64,000 nt of DNA from Chamaea fasciata (Eukaryota > Chordata > Aves > Passeriformes > Sylviidae): the NCBI GenBank assembly GCA_029207755.1, contig JARCOQ010000016.1:6806501-6870500 (forward strand), in the 5' to 3' direction. Within the stretch, counting starts at the first letter, position 1. Every line of letters starts with the position of its first letter. Below are positions 21,701-33,523 of this stretch, piece by piece. Below the pieces are notes generated by a model. It was not told where the DNA came from and did not search any database. It saw only the letters and a list, made by a program, of their open reading frames with translations. The position numbers and the translations under genes were made by a program.

Positions 21701-24700
21701 TCCTCCAGCATCAGCTGTGGCAGCAGATTGCACTCACTAATCAAAGAGGGGCTGGGCTCTCTCTGTTTGCTCCTTGAAGTCTGTGGCACCACAGCAGCAC
21801 CAGCCAAACATTTGTTTTCATGAAAGCTCCTCCCCGAGCCGCCAGTGGAGCCTGGACTGTGCCAGGACACAGCAGAGAGGGACAATTTTGCTGCTCTGGC
21901 TCTGCCTTAGGGACACTGATGCCCCCACTCCATCACCTACCAGCAGGTGCCTGCTGCTCTCTGCTTCTCTTCTGCCACCTCCTGCAGAGGGAAGGAAGCT
22001 GTCTTTGGCTGCTGCCAGTCCCTCGGGTTTCTCAGAGGAATCGTGGAAATCCACAAGTGCCACACTCAGAGCTGCTCATCCACACCTCCGTGAGGTTTTT
22101 GGGGAAGGGTGGTGGATGTGGCACGAGGCAGCAACGCAGGGCATGTCCTGGCACACGACTGGGATGGCACTACCCAATGCAGGGCAGCAGCTGGGCAAAG
22201 GAGGAGCCTCTCCTCAGCACCAGCACAATGCACTGCATTTTCATGGTGTCACTGGAGGAGACAAGGGACATTTCATCCCCCTTCCATGCCCCCTGATGTG
22301 CGGCAGGGAGCCAAATCAACTGATCTCAGTGACGAAGCAGAAACCTCCTGCAGTCTCGTCAGATGAAGTCCCTCAGACTCTCCAGTTCAAGGCGAAATCC
22401 TACTTCCAGAGCTCCTCATCTCTGGCCTCAAACCCCACCAGAACCACATCACCAGACCTTCAGCTTGCAAATGGAGTGACCTGACCCCAGTCAGGTCTGT
22501 GCTGAATCCTCCCAGTGCCTCCCAGGATGGGAGCTCTCAATCTCCTGTGCAAACCAGTCAGTCCCGTTCCTCCTCCTTTCCGTCACCATTAACATGTAGG
22601 AGATCTCATCCTTTGATTTTGAACCTGTTCCTCCTAGCAAATTTTGCACTTTACTCATTTCCAAAGAAGCAGCAACATGAGATTAGATTCTCATTTGTTT
22701 TCGTGTGGGCAATCCCTAATTCTCCTCCATGTGCACAACACAGTCCGAAGGTGAGACAGATGTGGCTGAAATTGCAGCAAAGAAACTGCTGGTAGTTCTA
22801 CAGTGCTGCCCAAATGTAGGTCAGGGATTTGTGACTGGCCAGCAAAGAGACAACAGGAGCTGAACCCACTCTGCTCTCTCTGGGTTGCTGCTAAGGTCCA
22901 AACTTTCAGAAAGTTTCCTTGTGTGCCTTTATGTGGTAGCAGCACAAACTGAAATTAGGAGCTCCATCCAGGAGGGATTTAGAAATCCATGCCAAGAGCA
23001 CAGCCTTCAATTCATTTCCTAAAATCAAGATGGGGCCACAAAGTCACCTCTTCACCTTCTCAGAGCAGAGACCCCCACATTTCATCCCATCCTTGCTCTG
23101 CTGGACACAGGAACATGTGCTCGGCTGAAGCTTGCTTGGGGAAAGGCATCTTATCTTGAATAGAAAACACTATCGCGTGGGAAGACTCACTTTCTCAGTA
23201 ATTTGTTCCAGCAGCTAATCAACTTCATTCTTTAAAAAATTAATGCCTATTTTCTCATTTCAATTAGTATGGCTTCAGCCTGCAGCTGTGGGTTTGGGCT
23301 GTCTCTCCTCTCTGGCTTGCACAGCTCGTGGGTACCTGCCTTTTCTCCCCATGGAGCTATTTGTGTATCTGTACAACTTTGTTTGGCCAAAAAGCTACAG
23401 TTGCCTAGATTCCAGTCTCAGGGAGCAGTTTTGGGATTTTTTTCATGCCGCTTCTCCCTGAGGATGTGCTGCCTTATGAAGTTTCCTGCACTCACCAGTC
23501 CAAGGCATGTGCCCCTGTGTTTTACATCCTCCCTGTGGGGAGGACACGGATCGTGGCCACCCCGGCAGACACAGCTCTGCATAAACAATTGATTTCAGAG
23601 CAGGACGGTGACTGCTGCTGACCACTGAGGATAAAGGGCACTTGTGGTGAGCATCACGTCTCTGCTGTGAGCAGCTCCAGTCACAGCTGAGCCAATGCTG
23701 GGTGCAGCTGTCCCGGTGCCCCTCGGCTCCCTCCATCCCCAGATCCCCACCCCTCAGACTCCCTGCTCTCTCCAGCTCCTGGCTGTCTTCTCATCTGAGT
23801 GTTGACCCCCTCCTGCTCCCTTTTCCCTTCCATTTCTACTGATCCTCTCTTACTAAACCCTCTTGCCTCCTAAAAAGTCACAGAGTGACTGTGTGGGTGT
23901 TTCCTCATCGCTGTCTCTGTCCCTGCCTCCATCTCCCTCACTGCCAGCTCTGCTGGGCAAGGGCTGCCACCTCGTCCTGTGTCTGCCCAGGATAAATGCA
24001 TCATTATGAGAACATTTAACAGCTATACCAGTCCTGTCTACCTGTGCTGGTCAGTCAGTGGGCTGGCAGCTAAGCCAGCTACTAATTATAAAGTTTACAA
24101 TAGGTTTAACAAAAAAATAATTGTGCATTTTGGGAGCACGCTGTATCAGTGTGTCTGGTTTTTGAGTTCACAGCTTCCTCATGTAGGAGCTGACTCTTTG
24201 AGGCTTGTTGTGGTTCTAAACATGTTGACGGTGTTCTCGGAGCAACTCATAAATACGTAATTTAAGTAATTAATACAAATAAAGTCTCATTACAAGCAGC
24301 AACCAATTAAAACGGCACAGAGGGCATCTCCTGTGCTTTGGGTAGCAGCTGAAGTGGAAGAAGATACTATTGCAAGGCCTCAGAAATCCCTCCTGCCCTT
24401 TCCACACGCTAAATCTCAGGAAGGTTTCCCACAAGGAAGATTCACGAGCAGCTTCTGCTGCCAGGAGAAGCTGCTGCTTCGCCTTGGCCTGATTATGAGA
24501 GCAGCAAATTAGGGCAATTTTTCACCAGTGATGCTGCCAGTGCCTTCAGAGCAATGCAGGTCCCAGGCACGCAGGCTGCAGCAGGGATGGTCTCACCCTG
24601 GTGCTTGCTAATCCTGCAGTGTGGCACGTGGTCGTCTGTCCACTCCTGTGGCCACCACGACTCCAGCAGGACATTCTGCTGGCCCTTGCAAGGCCTGTGG

Positions 24701-25309
24701 TTGTGCTGGGGGTGCAGATGGCATTTGAGCTGCCAGCACTGTTACAGTTCCTGAGATTGTAAATTATGTATTTTTTCCTAATTTCAGTTTATGTCACTTA
24801 GGGACATGCTTGGGTCCCGGCCAGGGTATTCCTTTTTCCTCCCATCCAGGGATGGCAGAAATGAGGGATCAAAGCACTGAAGAGGATCAAAACATGAAAG
24901 GCAGAATAAATGAAGCCATGAAGAAATGGCAACGGAGATGCACTCCTTTAATGTAATTAACCTTTCCGAGAACAGATAATATTCCCGAATTAAAGGACAT
25001 GGTGGGACACAGAAATGCATCCAGGTCATGTGGGAGCGATGCTGCGAGCGAGGTATCAAAGCGAGTGCAAACAGGGCTGGCGGGGCGGGGATGGCAACTG
25101 CCACCGGCACGACCGGTCCCCAGACAGCCGCTCCTCGCCCGGTTCTCATCAGAGCACGGATTAAAGGCTTTCCAGCCCCCGGCGCTGCCGCGCTGCTCGC
25201 CCCGCGCTCTTTCGGGAGTGCGCTGCCCCAAAGGAGGGCTGTCCGCTCTCCCGCTCCGCTCCCGGGCTCCGGCGGCAGAGCGGGACCCGCCGCTCCGGGG
25301 CTGTCCTGT

Positions 25310-25740
25310 CCTCGCACCCCGTGTCCCCTCCAACGCCCGCGTCCTGTCCCTCCGCCCCGCGTCCCCTCCCGCTACCCGTGTCTGCCGCCCGCACCCCGTG
25401 TCCTGCTCCCAAGCTCCATCTGCTCCGCGCACCCCGTGTCCCCTCCGCAGCCCGTGCCCTTCCCGCACCCCGTGTCCTGTCCCTGTCCCCGTGTCCCCTC
25501 CCGGACCCCGTGTCCTGTTCCTCCGCCCCGTGCCCCCTCCCCGACCCCGTGTGTCTCCTGCACCTCGTGACCTGTTCCTCCACCCCATGCCTCCTTCAAC
25601 ACCCGTGTCCTGTCCCCGCATCCCGTACCTTGTCCCTCTACCCCATGTCCTGTCCCTGTCCCCGTGTCCCCGTGTGCCTGCTGCCCCCCGTGTCCTGTCC
25701 CTGTCCGTGTCCCCCTGTCCTGTCCCCGTGTCCCTCCCTC
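25310..25740. repeat. Degenerate GC-rich minisatellite (ccccgtgtcc units)
   Basis: Imperfect tandem copies of a short unit built on 'ccccgtgtcctgtccc' recur through about 430 bp. Because stop codons are avoided by composition, long frames are open on both strands (over 400 codons each way across 24887-26321). These are artefacts of the repeat and not genes. Confidence 0.75.
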
Positions 25741-25860
25741 CCCCGCGGGCGCCCCCCGGCGGTTGCCCCGGGCCCTGCAGGAGGCGGCTCTGCGGCCGCT
25801 CGGCGAATCCCGCGGGCTCCGGGCGGCGGGGCCGGGCCCCCCTTTGCTCCCCCTTTTCTT

Positions 25861-25926
25861 CCTCCTCCTCCTCCTCCTCCTCCTCCTCCTGCTGCTCCTC
25901 CTGCCGCCGCCGCCGCCGCCGCTGCC
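25861..25926 (+). repeat. Trinucleotide repeats (CCT)10 and (GCC)6
   Basis: 25861-25890 is ten uninterrupted CCT units. After a gctgctcctcct bridge, 25903-25920 is six GCC units. Both lie in the predicted 5' UTR exon of AMZ1, about 90-150 bp before the candidate donor. Confidence 0.85.
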
Positions 25927-26149
25927 GGGCTCCGTTCCGCCTCGTCAGCCCCGAGCCGGGTGCCCCGGCCCTGCCGCTCCTCCCGGCCTCCGCAGTCCCG
26001 GCCCGGCGGGCGGTGAGTGCTGTCCTGTCCCCCCGGGCAGATCGGGGGGGTCGCGGGGTCGCCTTATCGGGGGAGGGCACGGTCAGGAGGGAAGGGGGGG
26101 TCCGGGCGGTCCCGGCGGGCGGCGGGACCCCCCCGGAGGGCTGGGGCAT

Positions 26150-26400
26150 GTCTCGGGGTGATGGGCATCGCCCCCCGGGGGACGGGCACCGCTCCGCGGG
26201 TGAGGGTGGCCGCGCTCGGGGCATCTCCCGGGCAGCGCTTTCCCGGCCACGGCATCGCTCCGCGGGTGATGGTGGCCGCGCTCGGGGCATCCTTCCCCGG
26301 TGGCGGCGGGTCACGCTTTAGGGCATCCCCCTCCGGGGGCTGGTGACCGCGCTCGGGGCATCTCCCGTCAGGGATCAGGGGCTGCGCTCCGGGCATCACC
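26150..26400. repeat. Degenerate tandem repeat around 'gcgctcggggcatc'
   Basis: 'ggtggccgcgctcggggcat' or close variants recur near 26210, 26272 and 26349, with related 'gggcatc' blocks between them, in units of about 60-75 bp. They lie within the CpG island, just after the candidate first-exon donor. Confidence 0.5.
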
Positions 26401-29400
26401 CCCACGGGCTCCAGGGGTCCTGCCCGGGCACTCTTGGTGCACCCTCCCGGGGGTTTTGTTCGTGCTTGGTGCATCGTCCCAGAGTGCTGGGGGACTTGTT
26501 CTCTCTCTGCGCACACACCCGTGTGATTCCTGCCCCGGGACCAACATCAACAGCCCCTTTTCCATATCAGCGGGGTCGGGGGTGTTCAGGTGTCCCAGGA
26601 GCAGCACCTGCTTCTGCAGCCCTTCCAGAACATGCCTCGTACGCAGCAACCCTCCGGCTGGCAGCGCTGGCTGGTGATCAGGGCACAGCCGGCCCCTATG
26701 AAATGGTGGGTTTGGGCTCTGTCGTGGTCCCCCCAGACACGCTGGCTGTAGTAATACCTTGGAGCCCCTTCCTTCTCCTTGGCTGTGAAATGCCCACAAA
26801 CATCCCCGACCTGGCGGCACCACTTAGAAAGCACTTGGTATGTTGGGAGGAGGAGGTGGAGGCACCGCGTTCCCGTGCCTTTTTACCGCGGGATGAGGCA
26901 CTTCTACACCGCCCGTGCTCCAGGGAATACCCACCCTCAGCCATACCTGTTTGGGAGTTCATCCGTATGGAAAACGCGGCCGCTTTCCTGGCTAACACCG
27001 GGGCTGTCTCGCAGAGACCATTTAGTCTGTCTAGACAAGTATGATGAAGAGCAAAGCGCCTGGAGCTGTGAGTGATTAGAGCTCGGGTATCTCTGCAGTG
27101 CTACGTTTGTTGTACAGCTCTGATAGATGCTGCTCGGTGCTTTCGGGTCTCTGGTTAGAAAGTGCACAGCACGCAGACATGGTTTGGTGGAGGATTATTT
27201 TCATGTCAGAGCCAGGGAAGGAGAACACAGCCAGCCCTTCATCACATGTGTGCATGGGAGAATCATCACAGGCAGTTGAACCAGAGTAAAATGAACAGAG
27301 AAAACTCTGGAAATGGTGAATAAATGGGTGATGAGGGGGAGGAGGGGGAAAGGCACATACTGCCAGCTTACTTTCTGGAGGGTAGCACAGAGAAGTTCAT
27401 GAATGTTTGTGTGACACTTAGAGAGCCTCGAGTAGCAGGCACTGAAAAATAGGGTAGCGCTTTGTACGAGCGCAGAATAAATAAAATGTGTAGGAGAGAA
27501 TGCTGAAACGAGGAATAATGTTTGTTCTCAGTATGTATTAAAATGAGGCACAGGGTATTGAGAGAGCAGGCTTTAACATAAAACGAAATCAAGGGCAAAG
27601 TGGACTTGTATGTGTTCTTAAGAACACTTTAATAAAAATACTTAAATAAGGATGAAAGGAAGCATCTGCCTCCATCTTAGGTATTTAATGATCTTTAAAA
27701 ATCTTGTCTTTCACCTTGCAAACCCTTTTTGCATATTGTTGAGCTGTCCATCTAACTTGTCCAGCAGTCCAAGTTAATTAATGAGGCAGATTCCTGGGAG
27801 GACAAACTTCCAGAAGTGAGTCTTGCAGCAGGAATACATCAATCACAGCTCCAATAGGACAGGCAGATTCTCCTCCTGCTAAATGCACGTGTGAATCCCT
27901 GAAGGTTTCCACAGCACCAGGAATGACTCTTCTCGAGACCATCTGTTTCTGAGCCACAGACATATTCTAGAGACATTACACACAAATATTATTGGGATCT
28001 GGCACTGCGTGAGGCCAGAAGGCTTTATCTGAATTTATGGGCTGGAAGAGGCACAGATCTGACTTGGTGCTTTGTGGCCACTTAATGCCAAGCAGACAGA
28101 GGATGCCAGAGCTCCATGGGGCTGCAAGTAGAGGGCTGAGCAGGTCCAGAGTGGGTTTTCTCTGTGAGCAGAGGGGATTGATTCTGAAAACTGCTGAGTA
28201 TCTCCAAACCAGGTGTGAACCTGGCCAAAGAGATTTGGTGGGACCCCAGGAGCTGAGCCTACTCAGCAGGCAAAGCCTGGTCTGCGTGAGGGGCTGTGTT
28301 GAGCTCCTCCAGGAAGGAGCTGGACCAGTGGGGATTTTATTTGGAGCAGAGCTTCTCCATCATGAAAAATCTCTTTTTAGACATGCCCACAAATAAATGG
28401 AGAAAATTGCTTTCAGACAGTCATCGGTGCAATACTGGGAAGCACTGAGAAGGAGAGGCTGATCCTGGAGCAGCAGCAGCAGACACCAAGTGCAAATCTC
28501 AGGGAAAGAGCTATTAAGCAACTGGAGCATGTGTTGATAATTAGTTATCGCTCGTTATGTTTGCTCTGGGCTTTTCCTTTCTGTTGACTGGCGATGAATT
28601 TTCTGAGCTATCACAGCTTGTTTACAGTACAGCACCTAACAAAGGTAATTAATCAGCGTTAAGAGACCCTGCTAATATCCCTCTGACATCCAAAGAGCCG
28701 GGTTAAGTCAGTTTGCCTCCAAATACCTCACAAGAGCTGAGAGGGGAAGGGAACAGAGGGAATCTCCTTCTGTGCATCTGCAGTGCCTATGGGAGAGTCA
28801 GAGCTAGAAATTACTTACAAGTTGGCTTATAAAATATATAACTTTAGAATGACCAGCTTAAAAAAAACTCAACCCCACAATCTTTGCAATGTTAGGGTCA
28901 AATTCTATACAATACCAAATAAATCCATCATGCACTGAGTGCCCTTTCTGGACCTGTACATGGAATTTCTGCACACAAGACTATCCCTGTCTTGTCAGAA
29001 TATCCCAAATGAACTCACACTGGATGATATTGCCTCGGCCTTTGAGAATCACCCTGTTACTGTCAGCCCCAGGCATATCTATCCAAGAAAGCAATGTCAA
29101 TATATTAGAGAATAAATGACATATCTGTGAATTACAAACAGAATAATTCATAGGTAATTTTCAATTACAGGGAATAATTTATATGTGTCTGATTTGCAAA
29201 GAGAATTATTTATGAGTAACCTGAATTGCACATGAAGCACATTAACAGGTTACTGCGGGAAAGGGAGTGTACAGGCTGCTCAGGTGTCACATGCTGAGCC
29301 TGGATTTTGGGGCGTTTCCTGTGAAAACATTCACCATGAAAATAAAATCTGTCAGATTCCATAGTAAACAGATCTGTGTGATGTGCCCAATCTGATCTGA

Positions 29401-29738
29401 AACCTCTGAGTGGTGCTGAAAGCCAGGCTCAGAGAGTGTGTTGGAGCCCCTGTCTTGTGGAGCACCACAAGCAGACAGGCCACAACTGTGGTCCTACAAC
29501 ATAACCCTTGGAAAAGTCTGTTTTTCCAGGAGCAGACAAAGAGCCAAGTGCCAAAACCTTTGGGTCCTTTGTGTCCCCTCTGCACAATGTGGAGGTGATG
29601 ATGGATGATATGAAATATGCAAATAACAGAGGAAAAGAGGAGGATCTCCATGGACTGGGTGAGATTCCCAGCACAGGCTCCTTCCCTGCCCCGCCTCTGG
29701 ATCCTGCAGGTGCCAGAGCACGGGCACTGCTCCTTTGT

Positions 29739-29800
29739 ATCACAGGATCACTGAGGTTGGAAAAGACCTCCAAGATCATCAGGTCCAACCTCCATGGATC
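29739..29800 (-). mobile_element. CR1 LINE 3'-end fragment
   Basis: 'atcacaggatcactgaggtt' followed by 'ggaaaagacctccaagatca' and 'ggtccaacct' is the antisense CR1 terminus, about 60 bp. Confidence 0.75.
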
Positions 29801-32800
29801 TCATATGGTCCAACACAGGTGCTCCTGGCTTAGGAAAAATTACAATGTTAGCAAATGGGTGTGAGATGGAATGACAAAATGTGTGTTGGGGACAGGATGT
29901 TTTCTTCATGGTAAAGTGAAAAATGGCACAGGAGAGGATTTGGGGAGTGTCTCCACTTGCAGCAGATCTCCACATTGTTATTTTGGTTAAAACATTTTCT
30001 TAAGTGCAACTACAAATTATTGGCCTCTAAAACAAAAGGAGTTACTTTCCCCTCCCCAGGACTTGCTGGTCAGGTCCTACAGCTTGTCATTTAACAAGGG
30101 GCCAAATCAGCTTCCTTAAAGGCAGGATATCTCCTTCTGAAACACCTGAAGGGCAGAAGGATGCATTGCTGCTTCCACTTCTTCATCCCCACCTTGGCAT
30201 CTTAAAAACTGAGTTGGGAAAGAAACCATCCAAGGCAAAGTGCCATTCCCTCCTGAGGGACTGCCTCCGGAGTTACACCAGGCACAAGAGATAAAAATTA
30301 TAAAGCCCTGTTGCTTTGCTCCAGTTAATGAAACACAGTATCCAGGTATTAGACCAAGATAAATAACATCTACTATGGCTAATGTGGTAAAAAAGCTTCT
30401 CTTCCCAACCAATGAAGTTGGTCCATAAAATTTTTCTGAAGCATTAATTTTCTCCAATGAAGTATTTTCGAAAAGCTTGCTAAAGAGAAGTAATTGTCTT
30501 GGATTTGGAGAGTGTACTGGGTTGCTGCTGTTCTGTTGGAAGCAGAGGCAGACCCTCCAGGAGAAGGAGGCACATGTCACCCCAGACTGAATTCCTGCAA
30601 ATGTATTCCTGTGCCTGAGCTTTTGAACCACTAAAGCGTCGTCATGGGCACCCTTGGGCATGGGGAACATCACAAAACACCCATGGTCACAGCTGGGAAT
30701 GTCTGGAGCTGGGTGAATGTCCCCTTTTAGGAAGTCTAGGGAAACAATGTATATCCCATAGCTTTGGGCTCACACTATATTCCACGAGGGACCCCGGGGG
30801 GAACACTTTCTACAAGACTGTGCACTCATTGTATTTGCTGTCACATACATCCACTCTTTGCTGCTTCCCATTTAGCAGAGAAAAATCCATTCATTTTCCA
30901 GCCGGCTCCTCCTCCCCAGACTGACGCTCCAGTTATTGCCCAAAAGTAAATGAGGGCAGCTCATGCTTCCAGGAAATTTTAAATTCAACTCCTTTAACAT
31001 GATCAGTCTCAACCTGGAGCAAGTGCAAAGCCTCTTTCTTGACTTGCACTGGGCAGGCAGCAGCTCACAGCATCACATCCTCGGGGAGCTGAATACTGCT
31101 AAGAGTTTCCCAGTGAAAGTTCTGCAATCACCAGGAAAAGGATGTTTGTAGTTAAAGGTTGTGCAGAACAAGTGAAATCTTGTCCATTAGGAAAATGCCA
31201 ATCTTTACCCTAATCTAAGGCAAAACTCCTGATGACCTGCTGGGATCAGACTCTTACTTTGTCCTCCCAAATCTGGAAGCAAGTCAGAAGTGTGGAGACT
31301 TGGGTCACCAAGTGCACAGAAACCTCGCACAAACTCTTGCTGCTCCCCGTAAAAACCAGCCGGAGCAATTTGGGCAATTTTGGGCAGTAAAAAGAGCTGA
31401 GAAAGCATCACAGATTTTTTTTTTTCTAAACTTTCACTGGATTAGGGCCCTTGTACCACTTCAGCTCCCCCCGTGCCACCTGCTGTCAGCCTTTATTGCA
31501 AGTGAAATACAAAGCCTGCAGAAATGAAAGAGAACTTATCCACTCCCTCTCCAAGCTACACACCCTTAGAGACAGAAGAGATCACACTAAATGAGTCCTT
31601 TTAAGGACTACCAATACATACACAGCTCTTCCCAAGGGTCAGATGAGAAAGAATGCAGTGTTAATTTTAATGGGCTGCCACTTTCCTCTTACACTGCAAA
31701 CCACCTCTGCATAACTGAGGAGAGGCTTTGCCTCATTTTGGTACGACTTTTTTTTAAATATTGAATTTTCTTAATCATATTGCTGTCCTCAGGGGCCACT
31801 GAATGCCTCTTACCTGGCAGAACTAGGCTGCAGACCTACTTAAATTATAGACTTAACCAGTTCCTCCTTAAAATATTTAATCTCTTTTCTTTTTTCTTGC
31901 GATTGAATGCTGCTGCTAGAGCAGTGATGGTGAGCAACTGATGCGTTCGGTGTCCACCCAGAAAGCTTTTCTGGCTCCTCTTAAGTTACCATGAAATTGC
32001 CTAGAAGAAGGTAACACTTATTCCTAGAAACCCTGGGCTTTTGTGCATATATCCCCTGAATTTCTCATTCTGCTGTGAACAGGTGGAGCACTTACCTGTG
32101 GTAGGCAAAAAGCCCAAAGCACTGCTCCAAAATGCTCCACTTCTGCTTGGCATGGTCTCCTTACAGAAAGGAAAAAACCCAGACATGGATTAGTCATGGG
32201 GGCTGTGCTTTGTTTCCCCTTTTTCTCCTCTCTCCCCGAGGTGTTCACTGGCACCTCCCCAAGTGCACAAACTGCAGTGGGAAATAGGTGCTTGACTTAG
32301 GAAGGACCCTGGAGAGGATATTTCCAGGATGCCTCAAATTAGTTTCTTTGTGCTCCAGGCTTTCATTTGCTCTTTATTTACCACTTGACATCATCCCCAG
32401 CGTTGCTGATGCTAACACAGTGTGACACGGAGCTGTTCACCAGGGGACACGATGGCAATGGGCCCGAGCGTGTCCTGCTGGAGAGGCACCAGCAGCACAG
32501 GCCAGCCTTGGCTGGGCAAACCTCCCCAAATCCTGCAGCCTGCCACAGCACTGGGAGCCAGGAGGTGCCCTGGGATAATACCTAGGATTAAAAAGTGTTA
32601 GAGGAAATTGATGCCAGAGAACAGCTGCTTTCACTGGTGTCGTGTAAGTCACAAGTTTGGGTTTCTGATCCACAGCTAAAGACCAATATCAGCCTCTTTG
32701 TTCCTGATGTGGGCCTATTCCAAGGAGTGTGGTTTATCCCAGGAAAATAGGAGCAACACCTTCCCACATCCTACAAGGTCCAGTGCAACCAGTTGCACAA

Positions 32801-32952
32801 CACTCAGAGGTATTTCCCATCTTACTGGGAAATAAGGATCCGGGGTAGAGCACCAAAAAACCCCCAAACCAGTCAAGCCGTCTGGCTTACTCCAGACACT
32901 GGGCAGCATTTTGGGGCTGTGCATTCTCCAGCACCATTTCCTGGCACAGGGT

Positions 32953-33172
32953 CCCTGAGCCAGCGACACTCACGGGGGAAGAACTTTTTCACTGAAAGAG
33001 TGATTAAATACTGGAATAGTCTGCCCGGGGAGGTGGTGGAGTCACCATCCCTGGATGTGTTTAAAAAGAGACTGGATGTGGCACTCGATGCCACGATCTA
33101 GCTGAGGTGTTAGGGTTGGGTTGGACCCGGCGACCTTGAAGGTCTCTTCCAACCTGCACGCTCTGTGATTGT
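32953..33172 (+). mobile_element. CR1 LINE 3' fragment with remnant of the ORF2 C-terminus
   Basis: Plus-strand sequence 'gaagaactttttcactgaaa', 'tggtggagtcaccatccctg', 'tgaaggtctcttccaacct' and the terminal 'ctctgtgattgtg' is a sense CR1 end. The conceptual peptide includes EVVESPSLDVFKKRLD, the usual end of the CR1 reverse-transcriptase ORF. It stops 39 bp before AMZ1 coding exon 1. Confidence 0.88.
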
Positions 33173-33211
33173 GTACAAACCCCTGGGGCCCACGCCGTGT
33201 CCCCCGCGCAG

Positions 33212-33523
33212 GCCCCGCCATGCTGCAGTGCAGACACGCGCAGGAGTTCAGCTTCGGGCCGCGCGCGCTGAAGGACGCGCTCATCTCCACCGACCCCGCG
33301 CTGCAGGAGCTCTACGCCAAGGCCTTCTCCAGCGCTGAGAAGCTGTTCCTGTCCGAGGCCTACAACCCCCGGCGCACGCTGTTCTGCACCCTGCTCATCC
33401 GCACCGCCTTCGACTGGCTGCTCAGCCACCCCGATGCCCCCGAGGACTTCGAGACCTTCTACCGCGCCGTGCTGAGGAGGAAGCAGAACTTCTGTCGCAA
33501 GCACATTTACCTGCAGCCTATAG
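33212..33523 (+). CDS. AMZ1: AMZ1 first coding exon
   Basis: The acceptor is cccccgcgcag and the start is gccccgccATG with a good Kozak context. It encodes 101 residues plus one base, with donor tatag|gtaatg. It is unusually GC-rich at third positions. It is squeezed between a CR1 fragment (ending 33172) and a solo LTR (starting 33536), leaving 39 and 12 bp of original intron. Confidence 0.9.

Larger units (their letters stand above)
12380..24990. other. BRAT1-AMZ1 intergenic spacer
   Basis: About 12.6 kb without a recognisable exon, tRNA or other RNA gene. Open frames up to 236 codons (for example 15592-16293 and 21774-22484, plus strand) have no family resemblance, overlap other equally open frames and lack splice logic, so I treat them as chance. 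The stretch contains a T20 run (18698-18717) and a small CpG-rich patch (17750-17930). I see no intact transposable element. Confidence 0.6.
24990..26420. promoter_or_regulatory. AMZ1: CpG island, probable AMZ1 promoter
   Basis: A 1.4-kb CpG-dense block with no TATA box. It is the only large CpG island between BRAT1 and the first coding exon of AMZ1, and it holds a consensus donor (gcgggcg|gtgagt) at 26012/26013 that would suit a noncoding first exon on the plus strand. Assignment to AMZ1 is by position only; a divergent minus-strand transcript is also possible. Confidence 0.55.
26013..33211 (+). other. AMZ1: Putative AMZ1 intron 1
   Basis: About 7.2 kb between the candidate noncoding exon and the first coding exon. 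It contains a CR1 tail at 29739-29800, an A/T-rich TAAT-dense degenerate repeat at about 29108-29250, and the CR1 fragment 32953-33172 directly before the acceptor. No coding exon was recognised. Confidence 0.45.

Noticed and set aside
21774..22484. 236-codon open frame on the plus strand
   Set aside because: Two other plus-strand frames and a minus-strand frame are also open over the same bases, which points to composition and not coding. No recognisable motif.
12363..24990. Search for TTYH3 exons between BRAT1 and AMZ1
   Set aside because: TTYH3 sits beside AMZ1 in human as I recall, but no multi-pass membrane exon or matching block was found on either strand here.
24887..26314. 475-codon minus-strand frame rich in Arg/Gly (and 440 codons on plus)
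   Set aside because: Caused by the GC-rich minisatellite and triplet repeats of the CpG island. Both strands are open at once and no conserved block is seen.
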